Position numbers and translations under genes: made by a program
NCBI GenBank assembly: GCA_947034895.1
Contig: OX344761.1
Coordinates: 69,563,839 to 69,627,838 of the forward strand
DNA length: 64,000 bases
Direction of reading: 5' to 3'
Origin: Rhytidiadelphus loreus
Taxonomy: Eukaryota; Streptophyta; Bryopsida; Hypnales; Hylocomiaceae
In this document: one piece after another, positions 11,420-21,744 of the stretch
How positions within the stretch are numbered: position 1 is the first letter of the stretch
How the letters are laid out: every line of letters starts with the position of its first letter
The notes under the pieces: model-generated
Seen by the model: only the letters and a program-made list of their open reading frames with translations
What the model was told of the DNA's origin: nothing
Database searches by the model: none

Positions 11420-11610
11420 CTCTTTTGATGTTATGGTGTGCCTATGTTATTAACACCTTCAAATGGTTGTGGGTATATATCTACAACTAAGTTTTAGGCT
11501 GGTGCTAGGCTCAAGTGTTTGCCCTCACATGCTAGCATCATTGAGTGATGAGACACACCAATGTTGTTGTTTTGAAATTGTAAAATGCAACTTCTCTTAT
11601 AGGAAAAAAG
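11420..11610. repeat. Dispersed repeat F, copy 1
   Basis: It shares CTTCAAATGGTTGTGGGTA and CCAATGTTGTTGTTTTGAAA with 13222-13410. No coding capacity was seen. Confidence 0.65.
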
Positions 11611-11717
11611 AAAAAAGAAAACAAAAAAAACATGTTCTCAAAGTTAAAGCATTGGAATACTACAATCAATGGGGATTTTCAATCTAAATGAAATTGAAGA
11701 AGACAAATTTGAATGAA

Positions 11718-12950
11718 TTAACCCCTAAAAGACCAAGGCCTTTTTTTGCCAAAAAACACTCAAAACTGCCATTTCTATAGCAAAGAGTAAAAGAATTTGA
11801 AAATTGGTTTTTTTCTTTGCAAATCTAACCACATGATCTTACATGTAACTAGTATGAAAATGTGTGGGAAAGTTTTCAAAAATTTTGACCACACAGATTG
11901 CAAGATATCTACATTTAAAGTGAAAAAAACATGGTCTTTAGTACATTGCAAGACTATATTATTTGACTTTGAACTTTCTTAACTTAAATTTGTTGCATTA
12001 CAGAGTTTTGAGCTTTGAATCATTATGGTCGAGTATTGAGAAAGAGTCCATAAAAAAAATTTTAAAAATTTTAAAAATTTTAAAAGAATTTGTTGGGTAG
12101 AAGTAGGTACGAGATAGAAAGAAAATCTAAAATCAATAGTAGAGATTTCAAGCAAGGGGAAGGCCATTTCACACTTGTTCCCCTCGTTGTAAACCAACAA
12201 TATGTTGGCAGAATATAAAATAATTAAAAAAAAAAAAAAAAAAAAATTTAAAAATTTAAATTTAAAATTTAATTTTTCTTTTTTAATTTAAAAAAAAAAT
12301 ATTTAAATTAAATATTATTTATCTGATGTGGACGAAGTTCAACCATGTCAGATTGTGCATGTAGTTGAGTTCCTAGAGTTAAAACTCAGGGAATTCACAA
12401 GCTTCTACAAGAGTTGAATTTCACCTAATGATTAATAGCTCTAAAATGGAATGAAAATGTACTAACCCCAATGGTGAGACTTTTCTAAAAAACAAACTAA
12501 ACCATGTAGATTTCTTTTTTATAATTGTACAAATTGCATTTAGAAGTGAATCCTACAAGTTATTTTTTCAAGAAAATACTCTAATTGCCCCCAAAACAAG
12601 ATTGTCCCTAACTTTCTCATAACAAATTCAAATGGAATGAATTAAAGCTTTCCATGCAGACAAAAATATAATCTATTAGAAAAATAAATAAATAAATAAG
12701 TTTAAATTCAAATTTTTGAATTTTTTTTTTGTTGTCCCTTCCCTTTCCCTCTTGGTCCCCTATTTTAACTCATTTGGGCATAACTTTTGTTCCCGGGCAC
12801 CAATTGAAAAAAAATGTATATTCCCATGAAGCTAATCAATTTTTCTATCTTCAAAAAAAATTTAAGAAAATCAAGACAAAAATTGAGACCGTAGGTACCT
12901 ACTTGAAATCCCACTTGTCCTCCAAAGGGACAAATGGTCCTTCCCGAGTA
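11718..12950. mobile_element. Degraded, interrupted TTAA element, family A2 (inverted)
   Basis: It begins TTAACCCCTAAAAGACCAAG, the reverse of the right ends at 34234 and 56920, and runs to GGGACAAATGGTCCTT near 12945, the reverse of their left ends. About 350 unrelated, A-rich bases (around 12125-12470) interrupt it, and the distal TTAA is lost. Confidence 0.65.
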
Positions 12951-13221
12951 AAATAAGAAATCCCTCCAAATCTAGTTTGGATTGCTTGCATCCATGCCTA
13001 CACTATGACCATATCTTTTATCAACATGAAAATTCATTTGTTTAGATCTAAAACATTTTTTTGTATTTGATCCTCAACATCAATGTGGTATATATGAATT
13101 ATAAAATTCTTCTTTGGCAAAAAATTTGGAATTTAAAAATTCAAATACTTAACATTGGAAATTCAACTTTTTGAACTCAATGAATGATCATTCAAGTATG
13201 AATTTCATTTTTAGTACATTC

Positions 13222-13410
13222 TTTTAATGTTATGGTATGTCTATGTTATAGGTATGTATGATATAAACACCTTCAAATGGTTGTGGGTACATATCTACAA
13301 CTAAGTTCAAGGTTCATAAGCTCACGTCTCTGTACTCATGCGGTAGCATGGTTGCACACCAATGTTGTTGTTTTGAAATTGTAAAAGGCAACTTCTCTTC
13401 TAGAAAAAAT
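13222..13410. repeat. Dispersed repeat F, copy 2
   Basis: This is the counterpart of 11420-11610, diverged, immediately left of a truncated family E element. Confidence 0.65.
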
Positions 13411-13559
13411 AAAGATGTATATGGATTCTTGTGGTTGGGGAATGGATTGAAGTTGTGAAAGAATAAGTTGTAAATCCAAACTAAAAATTTGTGAAAAAAA
13501 GTAATTGTAATTGTTGATTTCCCATTTGTGTGTGCAATGTCGTTCTCGGTGTTGTTGTA

Positions 13560-13925
13560 GAGTCTTCATTTGAACTTAAGGTTTTTGGAAGTGCATTTTA
13601 GTGTGGTAACACAATTTCTAGTTGTTCATGTAACCTCCAATCCTCAAAAAATCTTATAGGCAAATTTCTCAAACATTGAAGGGAGGGGCATCATACTAAA
13701 AATAGTATATATATACATATACATTTCTCTTGTTATAATCCCACAACTCCTCTGCAATTTCTACATTCAAAATTGATATGCACACTACTAGTAAGCAAGC
13801 TCTTTGAACATCTACAAGTTTAGATTTTGAAGAAAAATAATTTACTTCATTGGAGATAACTATAAGCCCATGCTCTTTTTTCATAGGAAAGACACACTCG
13901 GAAAGGCTTAACCACTTAGGGGTTA
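13560..13925. mobile_element. Truncated TTAA element, family E (inverted)
   Basis: It ends GGCTTAACCACTTAGGGGTTAA and is the reverse complement of about the first 370 bases of the complete element at 45252-46073. Its other half is missing. Confidence 0.7.
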
Positions 13926-13992
13926 AGCAAATGATTTGCAAGGTACCGAAAAGGATGATTTCCAGGGTGACCAACCTGGCATTCGAGGTTAA
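13926..13992. mobile_element. End fragment of a family D TTAA element
   Basis: GATGATTTCCAGGGTGACC followed by ...GAGGTTAA matches the right end of the family D element at 19947-20160. Only this terminus is seen here. Confidence 0.5.
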
Positions 13993-16564
13993 ATAACTTT
14001 GTGGCAAAGACTACAAGACCACGGCCTTTCACTTGCTCTTTCACGCTGCTGCTGCTGCTGCTTGCGTCTTTACTTTTCCAGAGGTGCCAAGCAGATCTAC
14101 TTCCATAATTCAATCATGGAAACCCTACCAGCCACAATACTAGATCTCGAATTGGCGAGTGCACAAAAACCAGCAACAGGGGACAAAAAGATCTCTGAAA
14201 TCACAAACTGATGTTGCTAAAAAGAGGCAGATTCGAGAAAGAGAAAGATCAATAGAAAGTTGCCCAGAGATGAACAGAACCCATATTGTTTGTAAATCGC
14301 AGCTCGCTGTCTCACATTCGGTTCTGAGTGTTTTCCCTTCCGTTTCCTTGCGTCCAATCGCTCATGCCCACGAGGAATGCTCTACTTCTCTCAGAGTTCT
14401 GAAAGCGATATGATGCTCTGGTTTCTCTTGAATTCCATTATAAACTTCGTGTCTATGATGAACATTCAGCTTCTGTCAAGGCTTTTAAAAATGATAACCT
14501 GTTTTTTCAGAAGCTTAGCTAACTCTCGACCAGGGACTTTTTAACCGATCCGATTCTATGCTGATTCTGTTACATTAGCGCGTTCCCAATCATGTTGCTC
14601 GTTCATTTGAGACATTTGTCCAACGATGCGACTGGTTGTCAATCAGTGATGTACAGTACTGTAGCTACTCCGACGGCAATTGCAAGCGTGTTGTGAGACC
14701 CTCTCAAAATACCTCATGGGGATTTGCAAATGGACTTGGACAGTGCCCTGAACGCCTACAACACCGCCTTCATACCATAGGTACTCCCGTTTCCTTCTTC
14801 ATACCAAATCATTTCACGGAGTTTTCTGAAGCTTTGATGTCACGCGGTTCTTACAATGCCAGGGATTAGAGATGAAAGTGAATCCAGAATTGAGAAATTT
14901 GAAGCAAGTGGTGCAAGCTCTATAAATTTCACAAACCTTTATTAGGGCTTTTAGGGTTTAGGGTTTAGGAGGGACATTGTATCTGAAAATTTACTGCTGG
15001 CTGGAATTGCCCAGAGCGCTATCTTTTGACTCATAAGTTAATTGTCATGGATTGCAATCAGTGGCATTTCTACAGAAAATAAGGTGTTTGCAGGGGGTTG
15101 TTTTGTTATTGCTGTGTTTTTCCATGTTCTTTGCTTAGAATTTGAGGTTCGATTTTCTAAAGTAGCCTTCCTGGAAAGTAGAAAAGGTCAGGAGTTCGTC
15201 ATGGGTGAGTGACACTCTGAATGGGGTGAGAGAATTGTTGTCGAAGTGTCGATGTGAGGGTGGAATCATATACCGACGGAAATTTATGGGCGGACCATAA
15301 TGATGCAGGGCTGACTCATTTTTGGCTAATTGATTTGCTTGAGGTAGGAAGTGGTAAGATAGGTACCGTATTAAAGGTTTTTATAACTGTTTTTATAGCA
15401 CATTGCATGTGGGAGTGTATGAAGTGCGAATCTTACGTTTGTGACAGTGAGGAAAATGGAACTACGGTCCCACAATGGAGATGAACAGTACTAGAGGCAT
15501 GCTTGGGGACGTTCTCTTCCTCAACGCAAGCGTCGACGGTCTTCGGTGAGGAACCATTTCCCTTTCAACTGTTCTATGCGGATTCTCTTATTAGACCGAT
15601 TTTGTTATCATTGGTCTTGTCCTCATTTTGAGAGGATTTGAATGCATTAAAATATGTATAACTTGGATATTGCATGAATTAGTTATGATTTTTCCAAAAG
15701 ATTTGCTCCTACGAACCTTGATGTGGGACCTCGAACGAACAGACTTTCGGAGGTACTACCTGTAGACCTTCAGTTGAACCGGAAGACTTTCGCAACTTCT
15801 GTCTGCCCAATTGCCCAATTTCGATTCTGGTTGCGTGTCAAAGTTTCATGCCCCACCCTCTTCATTGTATGTGGGCGACTTTGGGTTGCTCTTTCTGCCC
15901 GTGCTTGTCCCTGTCTTCCTTGAACCAGCTTCTTATTTATTAGCAACAACATCGGTTGTTGAATGTGGAGATTGTTGTTCTGCGGCGGCTCTTTGTGCAC
16001 TCGCTAATTCGAGGACAATTGTTCCGGGTAGTAGGGAGTCCGTGGTTGAATTATGTCGGTTTGTTAGGCACCTCCAGTTGAGTAAACAAGTAGGAGCTTT
16101 CTACCAGCGCTAGCTTGGAATCTCAGCGAGTGGAAGGCCGTGGTCTAGCTTTCTTTGCCACAAGGTCAAACCGGAGCAAGGGTATAGAAGCTTTGCTGCT
16201 ATTATTTTGTAGCCCCCTTCCGGAATACTTTGATCTGTTGCTGCGATCCGAATATTGGGAATCACAATCTGCATACAGGCTTGTTAGAAGCACATTCATT
16301 TGTTACGAGCGGTCCAACAAGCCATCACTCACATGATTTGACACAGAACTTTGCAAGGAATCTCAATAGAACGACCTGCTAGTCTGTTGCGCATACTACA
16401 CAGGATATTAGAAGCGCACTTTCAGCAGCTTTTGATCACGAAAGCGCAGTTTGAAATTCCGGATGCAACTACTGATTATAGTATCTCTGGTTTTCATTCC
16501 TCTTGCTCGGGGTTTAGGGTTGGAGTCAGAGGCGCTATTGTACTGGTATTGAGTAGCAGTGGAA
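13993..16564. other. Kinase upstream region with possible gene remnants
   Basis: This is higher in GC than its surroundings and low in recognisable repeats, as expected for promoter, leader and possibly old gene pieces. Three in-frame telomere-type TTTAGGG units stand at 14949-14970, and GGTTTAGGG recurs at 16510. The minus strand near 14000-14060 and the plus strand near 16115-16165 each encode V(K/E)GRGL..FAT, like the start of SET-domain (SMYD) proteins. The plus strand near 14615-14690 encodes DVQYCSYSDGNC, reminiscent of a MYND zinc finger. No continuous gene can be built from these. Confidence 0.35.
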
Positions 16565-18097
16565 ATGGCACAACTTAAGCAGGCGATGAACTTAATCAAT
16601 ACTGGTGATGAGAACAGTGGACCCACGCAGTCCATGAGAGAAGCTTCTGTGCCAACCGGGATCTCTGAACACCTGACAAGAGCGGACGACAATCCTCGCA
16701 GGGACCGTCTTAAGGAGCTTCGAAGACAATGTGCTACTGACCTTGAGTACGAGATTGAAAGCTCTCAAGAGCATTGGACAGAAGTGGAGACTGAAGCAGC
16801 GTCCGACGATGAGGAGCTCGAAGCGGCCAACCGTGAAGTGTTTGAGCGCCTCATGGAGCAGTGGCGTTGCCCCAAGACTGGATTGTGCTTCTTTCATGAC
16901 TGGGGCGAAAACTTGCAGGTGGGTCGGAAGATTACAGAAGGGGGCCAGGCAGAAATCTTTGAAGCCGCGATGGAGGGTGATCCTGGGTATGTGGTGAAAG
17001 TGTTCAAGAAAGGGTACTCTCTGAAAGACCTGGAACGCCAATGGCCTCGAGGTATGTTCCAGCCGCAACCCCTTGACTCAGAGTCTTCAGTTGCAAGTCG
17101 GCTTTCTTCAAGCAGGAATCCATTAATCCTGGAAGCCATGGAGGAGTTACAACTAGAATTGCAAAGTTCTGAAGACCAGGCTACTCAGGCTTCCGTTTCC
17201 ACTCATTTCATTTACGACAATTGTTGTTTCATTCATGGTGCTACTCTCTTGAGAAATGGAAGATTTGCATTCGTACTGGAGAGGTACTGGGGCGATTTAC
17301 GCAGATTCATTGATCTTCAAATGGAAGCTGGATATTATAATCCTTTCGCAGAGATTGGAGTTAATCTCTATATCATGCTCGAGATTGCTAAGGGGATGCG
17401 GAGGTTACATAGCCGTGGCATTTTGCACAGAGATTTAAAAGCATCCAACGTCCTCGTACGGAATAGGAATGGCGATTTGGACAGATTTTCGTTTTCTTCA
17501 GGTGACTGGAACATGAGGCATGTTGTTGATGTAGCGGATTTCGAAAGCTCTTCATCAATTGTGGGAACAGGTTTTTGGAGAGCTCCTGAAGTGTTGTCCG
17601 CGTTAAAGGACCGCACTTCGATACCGGATTCGACGCCGCCGTGGACTGAAAAGAGTGATGTGTATGCTTATGCCATGACTTGTTATGAAGTGTTGACAGG
17701 GCGCATTCCCTTTGAGGGGGTTGATGGAATAAGCAACGACCGTGTTATCAACGGCGCCAGACCTCCTTGGTTTAGTAGTAGTTGGACAGATTTTTATCTG
17801 CGCACTTTTGTGATGAAGTGTTGGCATGCAGATCCTTCAGAGAGGCCGAATTTTCGGCAGATTGTGGAAGTACTCCGCCACAAAAGCCGTTTGGAATACC
17901 GGGAGCACTGCGGATTAAGTCCACCATCACCTAGTGATCGTAGGTTGAGTATGGAAAGTTTGTCCCGGACAATTGTAAGAGCATCCCACCAGGAAGTGCT
18001 GTATCCCTTTCCCTATCCACCCTTCGGAAAGGAGATGGTCCTTCCCCAAAGTCTGACAAAATTAGCAAACGTCACAGTCAATTTAACTAGCACATGA
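16565..18097 (+). CDS. Intron-less TKL-like Ser/Thr protein kinase
   Basis: It encodes 510 residues from the ATG at 16565; an in-frame TGA at 16550-16552 supports this start. Residues 1-100 are charged and lack known motifs. The kinase domain follows: a degenerate glycine loop (KITEGGQAEIFEA), the ATP-binding lysine in YVVKVFKKG, a ~60-residue insertion before FAFVLERYWGDLRRF, the catalytic loop ILHRDLKASNVLV, and the activation segment VADFESS...GTGFWRAPEVL. The metal-binding DFG is DFE here. APE, DVYAYAMTCYEVLTGRIPF and the terminal RPNF..IVEVL are conserved. HRDLK.SN and the layout point to the tyrosine-kinase-like (Raf/receptor-like) class. There is no signal peptide or membrane segment, so it is probably cytosolic. 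A fragment of a paralogue lies at 1268-1462. Substrate and pathway are unknown. Confidence 0.88.
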   Translation: MAQLKQAMNLINTGDENSGPTQSMREASVPTGISEHLTRADDNPRRDRLKELRRQCATDLEYEIESSQEHWTEVETEAASDDEELEAANREVFERLMEQWRCPKTGLCFFHDWGENLQVGRKITEGGQAEIFEAAMEGDPGYVVKVFKKGYSLKDLERQWPRGMFQPQPLDSESSVASRLSSSRNPLILEAMEELQLELQSSEDQATQASVSTHFIYDNCCFIHGATLLRNGRFAFVLERYWGDLRRFIDLQMEAGYYNPFAEIGVNLYIMLEIAKGMRRLHSRGILHRDLKASNVLVRNRNGDLDRFSFSSGDWNMRHVVDVADFESSSSIVGTGFWRAPEVLSALKDRTSIPDSTPPWTEKSDVYAYAMTCYEVLTGRIPFEGVDGISNDRVINGARPPWFSSSWTDFYLRTFVMKCWHADPSERPNFRQIVEVLRHKSRLEYREHCGLSPPSPSDRRLSMESLSRTIVRASHQEVLYPFPYPPFGKEMVLPQSLTKLANVTVNLTST

Positions 18098-18382
18098 CAG
18101 CACATCAGCACCTGATAGGCAAATCCTCAAATTTACCTAGCCTCTAATCTATTTTCAGGATCTAGCAGTGTAGAAACATGGAAAAACAACTGACTTCGAG
18201 GTCAAACCAAGGATACGGTTTACTGCAATGCTCTTCCCTATATCCCATCCAGTTTGCGGAACAGGAGTGCCGTTTCCCCCAAATTATACAGATGGGGAAC
18301 ACCAGTGGGGAGGTGAAGTTCCCTATCCGGATGATTTTCATCCGGATAGGGATAGGGATCTCCACTGGTGGGGATGTTCTAA
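18098..18382 (+). other. Kinase 3' flank missing from the paralogous fragment
   Basis: With 17977-18097 this makes the ~400-base block absent between the equivalent points at 1454-1460. It is likely 3' untranslated sequence and contains the hairpin at 18321-18351. Confidence 0.5.
18321..18351 (+). other. Strong hairpin downstream of the kinase
   Basis: CCCTATCCGGATGA is followed after three T residues by its exact complement. Outer sequences GAACACCAGTGGGGA and TCCACTGGTGGGGATGTTC can extend the pairing imperfectly. It lies ~225 bases after the stop codon, probably in the 3' untranslated region; it may be a structured RNA element or a tiny fold-back insertion. Confidence 0.7.
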
Positions 18383-18632
18383 GCAGTTTACCATCTTGAG
18401 ATACACCTAGCTCAGATTTGTAGATTCATTTTTGTACATTAACCATTGTAACTAAGGAATGATCTACGTCATCTTGTTGTTATTGTTGTAAGCTCTTAAA
18501 ATAGGACAAGAAAATTTTATTTCAACAACAAAGTGATTTTCTGGAAAATTATAATAAATAATTGATACTCCCAAAATATTTGTATTGTTGATGCATGTAG
18601 AGTATTTTTTTTTTTCTTTTCATTAGTAGAGT
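18383..18632 (+). repeat. Kinase 3' flank, shared with 1450-1712
   Basis: Long stretches match the flank of the kinase fragment at the left edge of the window. It is probably ancestral 3' untranslated or downstream sequence. Confidence 0.65.
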
Positions 18633-19035
18633 GCACTAATGATTTTTCTTGAAGCTTTCTCAATGAATGTTTGTCAGACAAAGTTCATTTTTTGCAACAT
18701 TGAGCCATCAGATGAAGTTCATCAATGAACCATTGGGTAGTTAGTTGAGCAGTTACGGTTTCATTTGCATTTGCCCATATAACTTTTGAACTTTCAAACC
18801 ATTGTGTAGCATTGCTATATTTCTCCCTATGGATAGAGTTAACAAAAAGCTATTTAATATGATTTATAAATCATGTCCATACAATGAGATCAATAATTCA
18901 TATTTTACAATAAAATTTGAAAGCTAAACTTGAAAATTTTCATTATGTTCAAATTAGAATGTTCTAATTATGATTTTTCCAAGATTTTTATGATACTTAT
19001 TTATTTAGATTGTTTTGAAAGGATCATTTTTTGAA
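18633..19035. other. Gene-free AT-rich spacer
   Basis: No gene, RNA or clear repeat was recognised. Confidence 0.4.
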
Positions 19036-19950
19036 CTAAGAAGTTTACATTTTAAAATCAAACATATTTGAGTCCTTGAAATATAGAATAGTTACAAAGA
19101 ATAGTTTTGAAAAACTGTATTCTACAAATGTAAGAGAAATAATACAAGAAAAAACAAATCTTTAGATGAATGGAAAAAAATGATTCTAAATCCCTATAAC
19201 ACATTTGTGTGTATCTATTGTTAAAATTTTGAACATCTTGATCTATAACCCTTAACCCAATAACGGTGTCATAGCCATTTCATAGCTTCTAGATGACAAT
19301 GTTGTGGTCTACACAGAGATTGGAAGCATTTTTTCATCCACTTTCTTTTTGTTGACCTTCCATGGTGGATTATGAAGAATCTTCAATTGAGTTTGTTGTC
19401 TTCCCAATGTTTGTCTTCAAATGAATGAGAAGTTAGCAAAAAAAAACGGATCACAAAATATGCTATTTTAGTGTATTTGGGGAAGTTGCTCCTTGCTCTA
19501 AATCTAAAATTTCTCCACAAAAATGATATTTTTGGAGTTTGAACCCAACTAACAAAATGAAGGTCATCTACTCTAGTTTCTATTCCAATTTGAATTTTGA
19601 AAAAATTCTTAATATTGAATATTTTATTGCAATTTGAACTTTGAATGTATTTTCAATGTCTATTGTTTTCTAATTATAGAATGATACTAAAATTGAGTTT
19701 ACACTAATGTTTGTCACCGTAATATACACACATGATGAAATTTTCAGATTTTTTGAAATGTTTTTCTATTTGATATGATTTTTCACAAAAAAATCTAAAT
19801 TTTTTATAAAGTATAGAAGACATGTAGTTCCATCTTTGAAAAATAAATGTATAAATTTTCATTCATATCTAGTTGCAAAATGATAGAAAATTGAGTGATA
19901 GGCAGTGAAGCTTGAAATCAATGGTCATGGGTCCGTCCTTGAAGGGTTAA
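19036..19950. repeat. Dispersed repeat R, right copies
   Basis: 19036-19250 matches 1-222, and 19500-19940 matches about 820-1215. The inner part is bracketed by TTAACCC at 19252 and GGGTTAA at 19950, so it may be a TTAA-type element in its own right. Confidence 0.5.
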
Positions 19951-20160
19951 TCCATAAACACCGCGGAGGACGTTTTTCAGAATCTCTCTGTGAAGGACAA
20001 AAATGCAAATACTCATCCTCCAAAATTTGTGTGGAAAGGAAAGATCATCTACAGTAGTTTATCTTCCAATGAATACTTTTCCATTTTTTTAAAGCCAACA
20101 ATTCACATAGTGACAAAACAGATGATTTCCACGGTGACCGGCCTGACGTCTAAGGATTAA
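19947..20160. mobile_element. Short TTAA element, family D (inverted)
   Basis: It is bounded by TTAA at both ends (TTAATCCATAAACACC to GTCTAAGGATTAA), 214 bases long. It is the inverted relative of 20438-20666, sharing GCGG, CATCCTCCAAAA and GATTTCCACGG blocks. It shares its left TTAA with repeat R, as if inserted there. Confidence 0.6.
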
Positions 20161-20437
20161 ACACTTGAGAAGTCACATCTATCAAGTTTTTAATTTAACA
20201 TAAATTCCATTTACACCATGATGTTCTACACTATAATATACACCTATGGTGAAGCTTTCAAACATTTTGAGCTTATTTTGTATTTGACATGAATTTTCTT
20301 TGCTTTTCTTCAAAAATTTATGATAATTTCAAATTTCCACAAAAGAATATGAAAATTTCAAGACTTGTGGAAAACACCCTTGCAAACACCAAAGCCTATG
20401 ACTATGTGGTCATTGGGTGCTCCAAAATCAAGTTTGC
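20161..20437. repeat. Fragment of repeat R
   Basis: It matches about 920-1130 of the left copy, including ACACCATGATGTT and AATATACACCTATG. Confidence 0.55.
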
Positions 20438-20666
20438 TTAACCCTTAAAGGACGGACGGGTGCCCGTGGAAATCATGCATTTTGATACCATGGGAATCAT
20501 TGGTATACTAAATTTCAAAACCACTCATTGAAAATCAAAGCACTGTAGAAGATTTCTCCTTTCCACCTCCAAAACCAAGGATGAATAGTTGTATTTCTGT
20601 CCTGTACAGGAGATTCCCTTGTCATTCATCAAACGCGGAACATCCATATCAACGTTTATGGGTTAA
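20438..20666. mobile_element. Short TTAA element, family D
   Basis: It starts TTAACCCTTAAAGGACGGAC and ends ACGTTTATGGGTTAA, 229 bases. It is non-coding and related in inverted orientation to 19947-20160. Confidence 0.6.
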
Positions 20667-21744
20667 AATTCAAAACCTTCAAGTATGAAATTCAGATTTT
20701 CACCCTCTGTTCTGAATGTAAATTATGCAAACATCAAATCATGATTTAAATTTATACAACTCTCAAAATACATGATTGTACAAAGGTGCTTGCCTTGTGT
20801 ACATACATTATCATGAGAAAGAAATTGACCAGCAATGTCAAAGAAATATTGTAGCAAGAAAGAAATTGGTCTGCTCGACTTCTGGGGGTCGGAGTACTCG
20901 AGAGTGCATAATTGTCTCACGGAACTTCCAAAATTGGGTCCAAAACTAACACTCCGATAAATTGTTTGGAATGATATCACAAAAACGCACTTAAATAGCG
21001 CCCAAAACAGAATATATTCAGGAAAGTCCATAAAGTTGGCCAAGCAAAAAATGTCACAGGAACAGACATTTTGTTTCATAACGTACAAGTTTACAGAGCA
21101 CATCACAGATTTAAACTAGTCTGTAGTCCAGGGAACCAAGCGCTTCCAGAGAGCCCAAAATCGACTTTTCCAACAGCGCTTAGGAACACACAGCTTCTAC
21201 AGTAAAAAACTATTCTGAGATCCAAAACTCAAGAAACAAGATACGTATCTGGATTTAAGCAAAAGTTTGCATAGATAGGTACAGGAATCACCGTGCGTGA
21301 AGATCAATCAAACACCGACTGGGACAAAATTCTTTGTCAACCAGCATTGTGTACACATGCTTCGAAGGCCACTGAAATGAACAGGCTCCTCAGCTCAGCT
21401 CCACCAAGAGTCATTGACGTCAAATTGAGCTCCCCATTGCGAATGACATCAAGCAATTGATCCAATTGGTAGAAACCAAGGAGCAATGACAGGAGAGAGT
21501 GAACAATCGGGAAAGACACTTCATTGTAAACGTTACACCGCCAAACTTCACATAGTCGCTTCCCCGTGCAATAGTAAAATACAAGCGTCATGATGATGGA
21601 TAGGGTGCCAAACCACCTTCTGGAGTAATGTAATGTCGAACCCCAAAAGTGGATAATACTACACCACTTTTCCCTCCTCGAGCTCATCAACCCGACCTGG
21701 CTACAGACAGCAGCAACACTGACAAAATGGAGTTCGATTTGGGG
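20667..21744 (-). other. Probable 3' untranslated region of COI1
   Basis: Moderate-GC, repeat-poor sequence directly follows the COI1 stop codon on the minus strand. Reading frames here (for example 20723-21106 and 21337-21690) resemble no known family and are most simply chance frames in a long 3' UTR. Confidence 0.4.

Noticed and set aside
19252..20160. A single 909-bp TTAA element with an empty site at 215-230
   Set aside because: The interval contains a repeat R copy plus a separate inverted family D element sharing a TTAA at 19947, and similarity to the left copy is mosaic, so the empty-site reading is not secure.
20723..21690. Two minus-strand frames of 117-127 codons downstream of COI1
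   Set aside because: No family resemblance, no splice link that adds to COI1, and TAG ends the COI1 frame cleanly; best seen as 3' untranslated sequence.
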